The notes: generated from the sequence alone by a model not told the origin. A DNA stretch of 64,000 nt from Coenobita brevimanus (GCA_032717465.1 CM064681.1:9686832-9750831); one strand, 5' to 3'. Counted from the stretch's first letter, positions 45,086 to 56,310 are shown. A program made the numbers and translations.

Positions 45086-45250
45086 GGGAATCAATCAAAG
45101 GTCAAACTCACAGGTAAAGGTCACAGGTCAAAGGTCATGGTCACGGGTCAAGGTCACAGGTCAAGTCACAGGTCAAAGTCACAGGCCAAGTCACAGGTCA
45201 AAGGTCAAGGGCACAGGTCAAAGGTCAATGTCACAGGTCAAGATCAAAGG
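45086..45250 (+). repeat. AGGTCA minisatellite (nuclear-receptor half-site array)
   Basis: About 160 bp built from (CAC)AGGTCA(A) units: AGGTCA or a one-base variant occurs more than ten times in one direction. It includes three perfect direct repeats with one-base spacing (AGGTCA-A-AGGTCA) at 45125-45137, 45195-45207 and 45215-45227, and one extended monomer site TCAAGGTCA at 45148-45156. In animals DR1 is bound by RXR/USP, HNF4 and COUP-TF receptors and TCAAGGTCA by FTZ-F1/ERR. Binding here is untested; a simple minisatellite would look the same. Confidence 0.85.
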
Positions 45251-45583
45251 GAAGTTTTATATATATCTACGCATCTTATTTTTGCTGTTTGTTGTTTCTC
45301 TTGTTGCTTTGATTCTTTAATTCTTTCCCCCTTTCTTGTTTTCCATTGTTATATTATTTCCTTCTCCCTTTTTTTTTTTCTTACACTTCTTAATATTTTC
45401 TTCCTATTTCTCTTGTGTTTTATTTTCTTTTTTATTCATTTATCAAACGCTTTCTCATTCAGTCTTCACACCATGCACTCAATCTTATTCTTGTCTTGAT
45501 CTCTCTCCTTCTCTCCTTCCCTCTAATCTTTTTCTTCAGTCTGTCTTCCTACTTCACATTCCCTCTACTCTATCCCCTCTTCT

Positions 45584-45586
<3 letters not shown>
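45251..45586. other. T-rich pyrimidine DNA
   Basis: No supported feature. Confidence 0.4.
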
Positions 45587-45620
<34 letters not shown>

Positions 45621-45687
45621 AATGGGGCGTGGAGTAGGGCCGACTGTCTTTTGTTTTGAAGCTTGGAGGGAGACCCAGGTGGTTCCG

Positions 45688-45752
<65 letters not shown>
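45587..45752. repeat. (CT)n - 73-bp spacer - (GA)n inverted pair
   Basis: CT repeats (45587-45617) and GA repeats (45691-45752) face each other across 73 bp of mixed sequence, so they can pair as a long stem. Confidence 0.9.
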
Positions 45753-45754
<2 letters not shown>

Positions 45755-45893
45755 GTTTCACTCTAATCAACTCCACACGATTTTACTTGCTAACCCATCT
45801 CGTAGCGAAGAAATTCATGAAAGTTTCTGGTAAATACTCGTTAAAAAAAAAAAAAAAAAAAAAAACTTTGGCTACAGACAATTGTGAGATACG

Positions 45894-45925
<32 letters not shown>

Positions 45926-46440
45926 TAGGAACAGTATGGGAGAAGTTTATAAATGATATATCCACTTTCTCGAACTCGAAAAACTGTCCTAAAATTACCT
46001 ACAGACAGCAAAAATGATATTAAGACTCATCGTAGTGAAAGGGTTAATGGAAGCCTTGGACAGGAGTGATGAGAGAGTGAATGAGAGTGAGAGGAGATTT
46101 AGGAGCAACGCTGGGATGAAGGTTTTGTGTCCGACGAAAGAGAAAAGGACGCTGACAAGAAAAATAAGTCCAGCTGAATTAAAAGATAAGAGAAGAAGAC
46201 GCGAGGGTGAGATTGCCGTGAAAGAGAAATAGCCGAAAATACTAGTGACGAGGGGGGTGGAGAGCCATGTATAAAGGCATCGTCCATGTAAATAAAAGCT
46301 GAGAGAGAAGGAAAAACTCTAATTTGAAATAAAAATATTCTGGAGAGAATTAAAGGGAGAGGGGACTGCGTAAAAATGTAGAGGGGACGCGAGGGAAGCG
46401 AGGGCGTGAAAGAGAAAGGAATTCCCAGATTATGAACACG
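45753..46440. other. A-run-rich DNA and one ~106-bp family fragment
   Basis: A-runs at 45843-45864 and 45901-45925. Near 46020-46060 GACTCATCGTAGTGAAAGGG then TTAATGGAAGCC is part of the AAAATCGTCTGG family. Nothing else recognised. Confidence 0.4.
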
Positions 46441-46922
46441 GTTAGAATCAGACAATCACACGGGAAAAAGAGGCGATAAAGCTGAAGATTGATGAGGCCC
46501 ACATGAACGGCAGCATAAGAGGGGCAGTATTTTCACAGGCTTGGGATACAGATCACTTCACGCATAGATAACTTCAGTTGTAGTTTGTAACATGCAGTTA
46601 ATATTATAAAAGAGGTAACATCATCCACTATAAAAGAGGTAACATCATCCTGTTTACATCAGACACCGTTAATATGCGTCAAAGTTAACATCAGACACTG
46701 TTAATTTGCGTCAAAGTTAACATCAGACACTGTTAATATGCGTCAAAGTTAACATCAGACACTGTTGATATGCGTCAAAGTTAACACCAGACAGCAATAG
46801 CATAAAACATTCTTAGGATCAGACAATCACAGGGTCAAAAGGAGCAATAAAGCGAGAGACTGACATGGTCCACTATGAGAGCAAGATAAAGGGGGAGTGC
46901 ATTCTCTTGGGCTCAGGATACC
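46441..46922. repeat. 32-bp minisatellite between two ~110-bp direct repeats
   Basis: Direct repeats at 46443-46551 and 46811-46921 share ATCAGACAATCACA, then GCAATAAAGC-like, then TGGTCCACTATGA / AGGCCCACATGA, then CTTGGGATACAG / CTCAGGATACC. Between them a 32-bp unit (GTTAACATCAGACACTGTTA then ATATGCGTCAAA) starts at 46652, 46684, 46716, 46748 and 46780, and a 20-bp unit TAAAAGAGGTAACATCATCC occurs twice near 46607-46650. Confidence 0.8.
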
Positions 46923-47139
46923 TTCTACCACCTCTCCCTTACCAGTTTATATTTCTGCATATGACACATTCATGTTCTTTCGTATCTTGTGAAGTATATG
47001 TCCAAACCGAAAGGAAATAGAAACCATACAATCATCTCCACTTTTAAGTACCGTAGAACGGGGTAATAACCAATGGGTCAACTCCGACCGGTTTTTAAAA
47101 ATTTTATATATGAAAAATATTAATTACAGAATATAAAAA

Positions 47140-47140
<1 letters not shown>
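46923..47140. other. Mixed DNA
   Basis: No supported feature. Confidence 0.4.

Positions 47141-47184
<44 letters not shown>
47141..47184. repeat. (TA)n microsatellite
   Basis: Perfect TA array, about 22 copies. Confidence 0.98.
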
Positions 47185-47189
<5 letters not shown>

Positions 47190-47399
47190 AAGAGCAGACA
47201 TTTTATACATATATTTTTCAAATGTTCAAATTGGTTGGAGTTGCCCCACAGCGTCGGATTTGCCCCATTCTGTGGCACTACAGGGAGTGGGATGCTGGAG
47301 GTCTGTTGTGGCACCATATATTTGTCAAGCTAAAGCTGATTTATTTCATTCAACCTGCAAATGCCCTCCACTGGCTGAAGCGATGGTGATAGCTAAACC
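47185..47399. other. Unrecognised DNA
   Basis: TTGGTTGGAGTTGCCCCACAG and GGATTTGCCCCATTCTGTGG suggest a short local duplication. No other feature. Confidence 0.35.
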
Positions 47400-48260
47400 A
47401 ATTCAGTTATACTCCCTAAACTGAATATGATCGTTTGGATATAGCACGACGAGATACATGGCGCCCTCAGAGTAAATGGACTCAGTTATTTTTTCAATTC
47501 GATGATGTCTTGACATGACATTCGTACTAGATCCAAGCAATTTTATTCACTTTAGGGAAGATATGTCGCACTGTACGTAGGCATGGACTGTAGTCTCTTT
47601 TCCACCAAACTCCCTTCAAAGTATGAATTGAATGTATATTAGCTGAGTGGTGGCAAGAATGTAACATGAAAAGAAGTCATCTTGGTGAAGAGGTAAATGC
47701 TTTGAAATATGATACTGTATAATTACCTACGGTCATTATGAGCTCATAACTAGTTAGTTGTGCTTAGTTCCTTTACTACAAGAAGTCCTTCACAAGACGA
47801 ATGATATCTGAAGGTAGCAACAATTTACTAGAAAAAGAAAATAAAAACGAAGAACATCTCTAATCCCTTTATTACAGAAGGTACAGTCTAAAAAGAACTG
47901 ATAATGTCTGGAATAGCAAGAATAAAATACGAAAAGACTTTATTTTGCAAATGAGATTAATGAAGACTGTTACCTAACCTTCACTACGAGGCGTTTCCCT
48001 TAAGTTGAATCATATCGTCAGGCGTAAGCAAGAATGAAACACGGATGCCACTGAACTAACGGGACTACTGGAGACGGCTTCTGACACCTTCACTACATGT
48101 CTCCCCTGAACTGAATAAAATCGTCTGGTGAGAACAACAGTAAGATTAAGCCATTATCCTGCTGCTGAGGTTAGCGGAGATCGCAACTCTTGGAATACAC
48201 AGTCTCCTTTAAGCTTAATAAAATCGTCTGGTATGAATGAGAAAAAATTGAAAAGTGGAG
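47400..48260 (+). repeat. Tandem array of the ~106-bp AAAATCGTCTGG family
   Basis: The best-preserved units begin CCTTCACTAC or CCTTTACTAC at about 47771, 47868, 47978 and 48087, with the core motif at about 47797, 47900, 48008, 48116 and 48222, so the period is about 106 bp. Consensus order: CTTCACTACG, CTGAATAAAATCGTCTGG, TAGCAAGAATAA, CACGGATGCCACTGAACTAA, CGGGTTAATGGAAGCC. More decayed units extend upstream to about 47400. Single units are scattered elsewhere in the window. Confidence 0.75.
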
Positions 48261-49290
48261 TGCAAGCGCCTAGATTTTGACGGTCTACTTACGGTACTCC
48301 TTTGGCTATTACGTATGATCAGCTTGCATCCCATAAAAGTGCAACAGCATAGGAAGGTCAGATAAGTTCCATCATCGTCAAGTACTTTAAAACTCATCGT
48401 CAAAATTGTGGATCTGCATTCCACTCTGCCACTTCAGGCTTAGGCATACGACCCAAAGATACAGACTTCATCAGATTTGAGACAGTTTCTAAACTCTATA
48501 ACAACGAAACGTCTCTCCTACACTGAGTACTGTAAATTGGCAGTAGCAAAAAATAAAAAAAGAAAGAAAAGAAAAGAAAAAGACAAAAGAAAGAAAAAAG
48601 TACGAGAAAAAAGTTACTACCGTTCTTGTGGAATGAAGTGTTGCAGCAAGTGGCACTGATAACCCAATGTCCTTAGTCCTTTCAGTACGACGACGTCCTT
48701 TTGTTTACCTACTGCAGTACTGATAATGAGTTTATAAGTATGTATGTATGTAACAAAACTGCGACTCCGATAACCTTTATTTTTATATTTTTTTACGAAA
48801 CTTTGACCAAAAATTCACCGATAATCCAGTAGCTGGTACCGAGTTTGGCCTAGATTGATGTCCTCTGATGGGGTGTTTTGACCGCCTCCGACAACGGAAA
48901 AGTTTGTGATGGTATTTCGCCAAGTCTCTGGCAGGACACACACCAGCGAACAAAACGGCTGAAGGAGCTCGTTCATGCTACTTCCTAATGATTTTATCTA
49001 ACTTTAGGAGGCCACTTTTAATAAAGGGGTTAATGAAGGAGGTTTGAGGCCTATATTTCTAGAAATTTCTGCTGAGTTTAATGTATTCGCCTAAAAGTTT
49101 ACTGCTTAGGCTACCCATGTGTGAAGCACTGGGTGGGGGCGAGTCATTCCTCCAGTTTCAGAGCTGATATTCCCCAGCTCTGTGGATATGTTGCCCTGCA
49201 GGACTCTTTAACCAGGGCTTGAACGTGTATAGTAGATCTACCAATACAGTGCCAGGCGGATGTAAACAGGCCATTACAATACATACATAC
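48261..49290. other. Mixed DNA, one family start near 48.68 kb
   Basis: CCTTTCAGTACGACGACGTCC near 48680 resembles CCTTCAATCCGGCGACGTA near 58.19 kb. The rest, including the stretch around 48840-48960, is unrecognised single-copy-looking sequence. Confidence 0.35.
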
Positions 49291-49294
49291 TTCT

Positions 49295-49382
49295 ACTCTG
49301 ACTGTCTGTCTGTCTGTCTCTGTCTCTGTCTGTCTGTGTGTCTGTGTGTCTGTCTGTCTGCCTGTCTGTCTGTCTCTCTCTA
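49295..49382. repeat. (CTGT)n microsatellite
   Basis: CTGT/CTCTGT/GTGT tetramers, ending in CTCTCTCT. Confidence 0.95.
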
Positions 49383-49519
49383 GCCAGCAGACTTCCAACT
49401 CATTTACATCTCCCTGGATTTTTCTTATCAAACCCTGAGTAAAAAGTGTCGTTCATTTCCACTTCAAGGGCCGACCAGCTTAAATAACCCAGCCTCACAT
49501 TTCCTCCCACTTTGTCCGT

Positions 49520-50150
49520 CCGTTCTTTGCCGGTCAAGGAGGGGGAGAGGAAAGAGAGGGAGGGAAAGAAGAGAGAGAAGGGAAGGAAGGGGGCAGGAGA
49601 GGAGGAAAAGAGGAGAGAGACGGGAGGAAAGGGGGGAGGAGAGGAGGAAAGGAGGAGAAAGAAGAGATGGAGTGGGAGAGGGTAAGAGGAGATTGACAAG
49701 GGAAGGAAGGGGGAGGAGGGGAGAAAAGGGAAGAGAAGGAAAGGGGGAGGAGAGAGAGAAGGAAAGTAAGGGGGAGGAAAGGAGGAGAGAAAAGGGAAGA
49801 TAGAGGCGGAGAAAAGGAGGGGGAAAGTGGGGAGGAAGTTGAGGGGGAGAATAACAAAGACAGTGAGATAGTGATGGGAGGGAAGGAAAAATGAGAGGGA
49901 AAAATGAGGGACAGAATGGGAAAAAGAAGGGCAGAGGGAATGAGAGGGATGGGGATGAGAGTGGAACTGAGAGGGGAGTGGGGAAGATGGGAGGAAAGAA
50001 GAGTGAGGGACAGAGGCAAGGTAGATGAGGGTGAGGGATAGAGATGAGGAGGAATGGAAGATGAGCGAGGGAGAGGAAATGTGGGAGGGAAGGAGGATAA
50101 GGCAGGGAGGCAAGGTGGGGGGGAAGAAAGATGAGAGAGACAGGCAAGGA
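49520..50150. repeat. Polypurine tract with GGAGGAAAGGG repeats
   Basis: Loose units of roughly 40-60 bp (GGAAGGAAGGGGGAGGA, GAGAAAAGGGAAGA) along 49535-49830. Minus-strand open frames up to 237 codons are low-complexity. Confidence 0.85.
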
Positions 50151-50257
50151 GACGATTATGAAATGTGTGAAACTGGTGGGGGTAAAGAAATTAAATCGTT
50201 AACGATTAATAAGGGAATAGGGAATATATAAAAAAAGAAAAATTATATTGTTGCAGG

Positions 50258-50260
<3 letters not shown>
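50151..50260. other. Short AT-rich DNA
   Basis: No supported feature. Confidence 0.4.

Positions 50261-50339
<79 letters not shown>
50261..50339. repeat. (TA)n microsatellite
   Basis: Perfect AT array of about 79 bp. Confidence 0.98.
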
Positions 50340-50340
<1 letters not shown>

Positions 50341-50573
50341 TGGAGGGAGTAGTGTGTGAGGATGTGTGAGAAAAGGAGGATTCTTGTGAACAGAATGAGA
50401 GCAGAAGAAAGAACTGATGGAAGAATGCAAGAGAAGGAATGTTAAAGAATGAAGTAACACCACGTTAAGAATGTGAGGGAGAACGTAGTGGGAGAAAGGA
50501 GGAAGCAGGGAGAAAGGATGTGAGGATGAGAGAGTACTGAGACAGATTATTAACCCCTGCACTGAGTTATCGT

Positions 50574-50576
50574 GTT

Positions 50577-50607
<31 letters not shown>

Positions 50608-50650
50608 TTAATATTATTATTATTACTGATGTTGTTGTTCTTCTTGTTAT
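50574..50650. repeat. (TTA)n array
   Basis: ATT/TTA repeats with a few interruptions, then TTGTTCTTCTTG. Confidence 0.95.
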
Positions 50651-50869
50651 TTTGCTAACCCTGAACGCTCATGCACATCGTTCAGGCAAAGATAATCAGG
50701 AGACCTTATTCATCTAAAAATGTTAACAGATCAGAGGCTTTACAACAGAATAAAATAATCACAGAAAAATCTCCGTCACTCTGCCTGCCCAGCCTCCTCA
50801 ACAGGCAGAGAATATTACCCAAAAATAAAGAAGAAAACAGGGAAAAAACCTTAGGGGGAAAATTAATGA

Positions 50870-51110
50870 AAATGATCGGAAAACCACTAGCCGGGGCGAG
50901 GCAGGTGGCGGCCGGAGAGTTAGTACCCAATTGATCCCGACTAATTTGGCTCGTAATATAATTAGCCAAAAAAGTTAGGGACCCCCTCGCGAGCTCCATT
51001 ATCGAAGGTGGATACCCCCCTCTGGCTAGCGCAGGAATTTCAATAAGTATAGTGAAGGGCCCTCACCTTCAGCAAGTATGGCTGCACCAACCTGACGGCT
51101 TCTCTTGAAA
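50870..51110. other. Mixed-composition island, candidate conserved noncoding element
   Basis: GC-balanced, non-repetitive, with CTAATTTGGCTCGTAATATA then ATTAGCC (inverted homeodomain-like ATTA cores) and CCCCCTCGCGAGCTCC. An open frame of 87 codons (50671-50934) overlaps one end but has no motif. Confidence 0.25.
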
Positions 51111-51694
51111 AGGTGGAACAGTTTTCTTGAAGATATAAGGTTTTTGGATTTTTCGTTTTACATATTATCTTAAAACTTAATCATCGTCATCACCGTTATC
51201 ATAATTATCACCATCATCATCATCTGTATCATCATCACAGTTATCATCTTTATTACCATCACCACCATCATCATCATCATCATCATTACCTCACTTCCCA
51301 TTAATACACGGGTTTGTATCGGTTATATATGTGAACAGGGAAGCACAAGAGTAAGGAAATATCAAAACTGTGCCCAGTGAAAGAGGCCGAGGTTCCATTC
51401 GCTCAACATTCAGTTTTCGAAAATCTCGGCTCCACCTTAGACCCTTCCAACCAAAAAAAATATTCATACCAAAGTGTGTGAGAGTGAGAAAATTTTAGCT
51501 ACTTCAAAACTGTCCTGGAAATGAAACCTTTCGCATGCGTATCTCCACAAGTACTTCATACATCAACTTCTTTTCTTTCTTTTTTTCATCAATTTCCTTG
51601 CTTCCTAAACTTCCATATCTTCTTTTAACATATTCACCTGCCATATCTTAACACTTTTTGGCTTTCTGCACTTCAGCCAACATCAAAATCGTTT
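51111..51694. other. AT-rich DNA with loose ATC array
   Basis: CATCATCACC-type repeats at about 51185-51293. The remainder is unrecognised. Confidence 0.6.
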
Positions 51695-51775
51695 TACTCT
51701 TTTCACCCTGACTTGGCCCAGATTATCGTCCTCCTGAGTGCATTTCCCGTAGCTCAGTGGCATGAACTAATTAAT
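51695..51775 (+). mobile_element. SINE-like element, copy E (5' part only)
   Basis: ACTTGGCCCAGATTATCGTC, then GCATTTCCCGTAGCTCAGTG, then GCATGAAC. This matches the A-box end of copy D (TTGGCCCAGATTTTCGT, TTGTTTCCCGTAGCTCAGTGG), with a perfect A box TAGCTCAGTGG at 51750-51760. After about 51775 it departs from the other copies. Confidence 0.65.
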
Positions 51776-52790
51776 CTGTTCCCTAAGGCACAACACGTCT
51801 TGTTTTCATGGTGCATCAGCGGCTGAAGTTACGATGTACCGCCTCATGCCACCACAAGGGTACTATTTGTCCACCACATATATAGAAATCGGAGGGTCTC
51901 ATACATAGCACTTTCACTGCATATCAACAAGCTCAAGAATGAACACTGGAACAATCACCTCATAAAACGAAGAAAATCTCAATAAAAACACGCAAGTTAT
52001 ACAGATATCCTAATCAGTTATCTAGAAGCCGGCTTGTAGTAGATAAGCAATAGACAGAGCCAAAGAATTTATCACCAACACTGTCATTCAGTGCACCGTT
52101 TTTCATACTAGTACGACAGACTTTGCCTCCGTTGCTCAGCCGTGAGACCACCTTATCCCTCCTATGATCAACCCCCACCACAAAAAGGTGCTTAATAAAA
52201 AGTAACCAAGTGTTGCAAGAACGTTTATAAACATATTGGAATTATTATTATTATTATTATTTTTTTTTTTTTGGCCCAACGAGGTTTAAGAATGACCCAA
52301 AGGCCAGAGGACGTGGCCAAATTTTTACCAAGATTAAATCCGATCGAAGAGGGGGCAAAACCGCACTAAAGGCCCTGTTTCAACTAAATATTTTACATCA
52401 ACACGAATAACTTTACTCATCGATCTGTCCAGTCAACCTGTAAATGCTTAATCAGTATTTATCGGTCCTTGGCAATTTTGAGATTGAGAGAAAAATATAA
52501 GGAGGGTGCAGGGAACCTCGTATGTCCCCCGGTAATTACTGTGCATACTGGTAAAAGATGCCTCTCCCATCTCTCCCCTCCCGCCCCGTCACTTCCATCA
52601 CCCACCCCCGATAACCAGCCAGCAGGGGGGAGCGCCGCCCCCCGCTAACTGTTGTTACGTTACGGGGCCGGTTTGATCAGTGGAACCCCTTCTCTCGCAC
52701 CTCCACTAACCCAGCTGCCATTTTAGGGACTTACCCTTCCTCTCCTTTAGTTTCAGTTTTCTGCGCCCTCACTACCTTAATCTTTTCATA

Positions 52791-52792
<2 letters not shown>
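51776..52792. other. Mixed DNA with ATT and T runs
   Basis: An ATT array then a T-run at 52239-52272. About 52490-52700 is a GC-balanced island (GTTGTTACGTTACGGGGCCG) of unknown role. Confidence 0.35.
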
Positions 52793-52827
<35 letters not shown>

Positions 52828-52828
52828 T
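52793..52828. repeat. (ATT)n microsatellite
   Basis: Perfect ATT array. Confidence 0.98.
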
Positions 52829-54205
52829 TGATAATCAGACCCTTTTCTACTCCTGCCACCCTCTGAAGAAATCATTATTACTCCTTTTTATCTTCACTCT
52901 TCTCTAACGCTGATACAACAATCACTACAACAATTCTGCTTTCCTCAGTGCAATTTCTCTTTCTTCTATCACTTTACCTTTTCTTTTCCGCCTCTTTGCT
53001 AGTGCAGCCTCGCCTAACAAACTTACATTCCCATTCTTCCAGTATTTCCCTCTCCTTTACTCTCACTGCTACAACCCCTCTTTCCTTCATCTTAAGTCAG
53101 TCGTTCTACGGTATTCACTCCCTCTTCCCTGTTCATTTTTCCCTTTCACTGCTCCCTTTCCTTGAGCAGTTTCATGTTAATTTTTCTTCGTCTATTCTTC
53201 CTTTCTCCTATGATCAATTTACATCCTCCCTTCTTAATACTCGTCACTTTATCTTTATCCTTCTAACCTTATAACATTCCTAAACAACAGAGGTACTTAG
53301 GATTTTTTTCTTATTGTGGACACGCGGTTTTTAGTCACCACAGATAAAGTGCTGGAAACAAACGCGAATAACAACCAATTCTTCTCAGTATATTTGCCTC
53401 TATTTCTGTGCCTTCTCAACGTCCAGTCTTCCTCCACGTCGTTCACATCTATCACTGCTCTTCTTCCCCTTCGCTTTCACCATTGCCTCCTTCATTCCTC
53501 TCCTGCCTCTTTAACTCCCTTTTAGTGTCTGCACCTCACTCGTATTCTATCCTCTCCCGTCATTCTCTTCCCATTTCATCTACCCCACTCACTCCTCTAG
53601 TTATTTCACTCCACCTTTCTTTTCCCCTCTACCTCCCCCTTCTCTCCTCCTCATTCCTTCTCCTCCATTTTTTCCTTGCCCTATACTTCAGTTTCTCATT
53701 TTTTTCTATCTCTTTCATTAATTCCTTTGCGATTTATCTTCCTCTCCCAATTCTTATTTTTTTCCTTTTTCTTCCCCTTCTTCCTTTCCGTCCTATTTCT
53801 TCCTCTAACTCTTCTTTCCCTATATCTGTTCCTTTCCCTCCTATGTCTCCCTCTGACACACTTTTTATTACTTCCCCTTCCACCCTTTCCATCACACTCT
53901 ACCTTCCTTTCTTACTCATCTTGTTTCTTTCTCTTTCATACGTTCATTTGCCTTCTAAGTTTACCACTCACTTTTTTTTCATCCTCTCTTTTTATTCCAT
54001 CTTTTTCTCTCCCCCTCCCTCCTTGTCTTTCCTCTCCCTCCTCTTCTTTGCCTCTTTCTCCTCTCCCTCACCCTCCCTCTCTTTTCTCTCCCCCTCCCTC
54101 CTTGTCTTTCCCCTCCCTCCTCTTCTCTGCCTCTTTCTCCTCTCCCTCGCCCTCCCTCTCTTTCCTCTCCCTCCTTTCTCCCTCTTTCCCCTCTCCGCTC
54201 TCATC
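52829..54205. repeat. Polypyrimidine domain with 79-bp duplication
   Basis: Strongly T/C-rich plus strand from about 53400. A 79-bp unit (CTCTCCCCCTCCCTCCTTGT, then CTTTCC...) occurs at about 54003-54081 and again at 54082-54160. Open frames up to 318 codons are low-complexity. Confidence 0.85.
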
Positions 54206-54700
54206 TGCTTATCGAGAATTTTCACTCAGCAAGGAAGTGTTAAGCCGTCTTCGAGTCGAGGGAAAAGGGACGATTTCCATTTTCATTTATTTTCCTGGAA
54301 GCATAAGGTATTGTTTAGCCATAAGACACGGTGGGTGGTCAGGTCAAAGGTCAGAGTTCATTAGTAAGTACGAGTAAATATCTGATGGTCGAAATTCCTT
54401 CCTCTTCCTTTCAGTCTATACTTCGCACTCTCTGAACTAATACATTCCCATTCCTCTTCATATTTAGTGTTTGGGTTCTTTCCATCCCGTATCTATTTAT
54501 TTATTTTTTACGCCAGCTCCTTTTTTGCATTTTTTAGTTATGATTTTTAACAATGTAAAGGTGTGCGACGCTCTCTGCTGCCCACTGAAGGCTGGTGGGC
54601 CAAAGGAAGCTGACTGCCTAATCAATGTCAAAGCGTCTAATGAATAAAAAATAAATTACCTATTTTCCTACGTTTTTCACTGTCATCCATCACCCCATCA
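54206..54700. other. Mixed DNA with a triple nuclear-receptor half-site
   Basis: Positions 54341-54360 read AGGTCA-A-AGGTCA-G-AGTTCA, three half-sites each spaced by one base. About 54540-54660 is a balanced non-repetitive island of unknown role. Confidence 0.5.
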
Positions 54701-55171
54701 CATCATCCTGAACTGTTTCGTCTCTTCTCTTGTCCAGTCTTGCATGTCCATCTCTTTTTTTCTCTCTCTCCCTCTTTTCTATATCCCTCCCAGTCTCTTC
54801 CCTTCCTTGCTCTCTGTTTACTTTCTCTCCAAGCCATTCTGAGTCCATTCATTCCTTTTTCTGCCATCTTGCCGTCCTTTCTTATCATCTTACTCTCATC
54901 CATTCCTTTTCCCAAAATTTCTCTCCCTCCACATCCTTTTTAGTATTTTCTCTCCTCTGACTCACCCAGTGCAATCCCATCAACATTTACTTCCATCTGT
55001 TCATTTTTCTCGTCTTTCTTCCTCCATTTACTGTACTTTGCTCTCTCCAGCCCTTCACCATCTCGGCCTCATTCACTCTCTTTCTCTCTCCATCCTCTTT
55101 TTACCCTTCCCTACTTAATTCCACCCTCCCATCATCGATTTCAGTCTTCCATCAATTTTTCTCCATCCTTC

Positions 55172-55173
<2 letters not shown>
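54701..55173. repeat. Pyrimidine-rich tract
   Basis: TCTCTCCATCC-type words, low complexity. Confidence 0.65.

Positions 55174-55230
<57 letters not shown>
55174..55230. repeat. (CT)n microsatellite
   Basis: Perfect CT array, about 28 copies. Confidence 0.98.
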
Positions 55231-55233
<3 letters not shown>

Positions 55234-56095
55234 ATTCCATCACCTCATCGATATCTGTTATCTCCTTTCATTACCGTTGTCTGTTCCTTCCTTTGCTCAC
55301 AATCACAGCTGATTCCACCTCCTCTCTTCTCTCTTCCCCAGTCACCCACGCTGTTTAATTCGCTGCTCCAAGTTAATTCTATGCCCTTATTATCTGGCTT
55401 CTCTATTCCCCTTCTCTTTCGTTCCTTCTTTACATCCCTCCTTCGCAAATTTCATCTCTTCCATTCCTCCCCCAGATCTTCATCTTATCACTTATTTCAT
55501 TATCGCTCTCCTCTCACCCGTCTATCTCCACATCACTCCACTCCTTCCTGTCCATACCATCACCTCACCTCCACAACCTTTATCACATATAATCCCACCT
55601 CTAGTGTTCCCCGTATCAACCCCCTTCCATTTCCTCTCTCTTCTCACTCTTCGCCACCCCTCCCTGTTAATTCCTTCCTTGCTTTCCTTTCCACCCTTCT
55701 TTCTATTCCTTCTCAGACCTTTCCATCACTCTGTCTTCTCTTCGCCTACCAGTTTCTCCTCCACACCAGTCCACTTCTAGCTCCCACTCCATCCCTTTAC
55801 TGTCATTATTTCTTTCACCCCTCCTTCTACCACTGCTTAGTCTATTCCATCTCTCTTCCTCTCTCCTCTTACCCCACACGATATCAACTCCCATTCCCTC
55901 TGTCCTCATCTTTCTCCTCCCCTCTCCTCTCCTCCCATTCCATTCCCTGCCACCCTTCTCTCCTCACCCTCGTTCTGCTATTCCTATGTTATTTCCTTGC
56001 CTCCATTTCCTCTCGTCTTTCCCTCCTCTCTTCAACACGCCCCTCCACTTCCCCCCACCTCATCCCGCCACCCATCTCTTCCGTCCCCTCAGCGG
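55231..56095. repeat. Pyrimidine-rich tract
   Basis: TTCCATCTCTTCCTC-type words. The 255-codon open frame (55381-56148) is low-complexity and not called. Confidence 0.7.
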
Positions 56096-56194
56096 TGTTC
56101 AGTAACCAACACAAAAGTCAAATATGGAGATGGTATGAAAATGTGTAAGGCAAGAATGGGACAAAAAATATGGGCCACATAAAATCCTCTGAGA

Positions 56195-56310
56195 TGGTCA
56201 TTTTTAGTCGACATGGCTGCTCGCGCCTCCTGCCAGCCCGGCCCATCAGTTCGGCGTATGATTGCCTTCGGGTTCGGCGGCTGGAAACGATCGAGAGAGG
56301 CCATCCACAC
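56195..56310. other. GC-balanced island
   Basis: Non-repetitive (GACATGGCTGCTCGCGCCTC, GATTGCCTTCGGGTTCGGCG). It contains GGGTTCGGCG, but no A box precedes it at the right distance. Unknown role. Confidence 0.3.

Noticed and set aside
46652..46795. CRISPR-like regular repeats
   Set aside because: The 32-bp units are contiguous, with no unique spacers. The same is true of the 19-bp and 94-bp arrays, and the DNA is eukaryotic.
50671..50934. 87-codon plus-strand frame as a small protein gene
   Set aside because: No recognisable motif and an ordinary length for chance; it partly overlaps a candidate noncoding island.
53408..54364. 318-codon plus-strand open frame
   Set aside because: Stop-free only because the plus strand is polypyrimidine; neighbouring frames are equally open.
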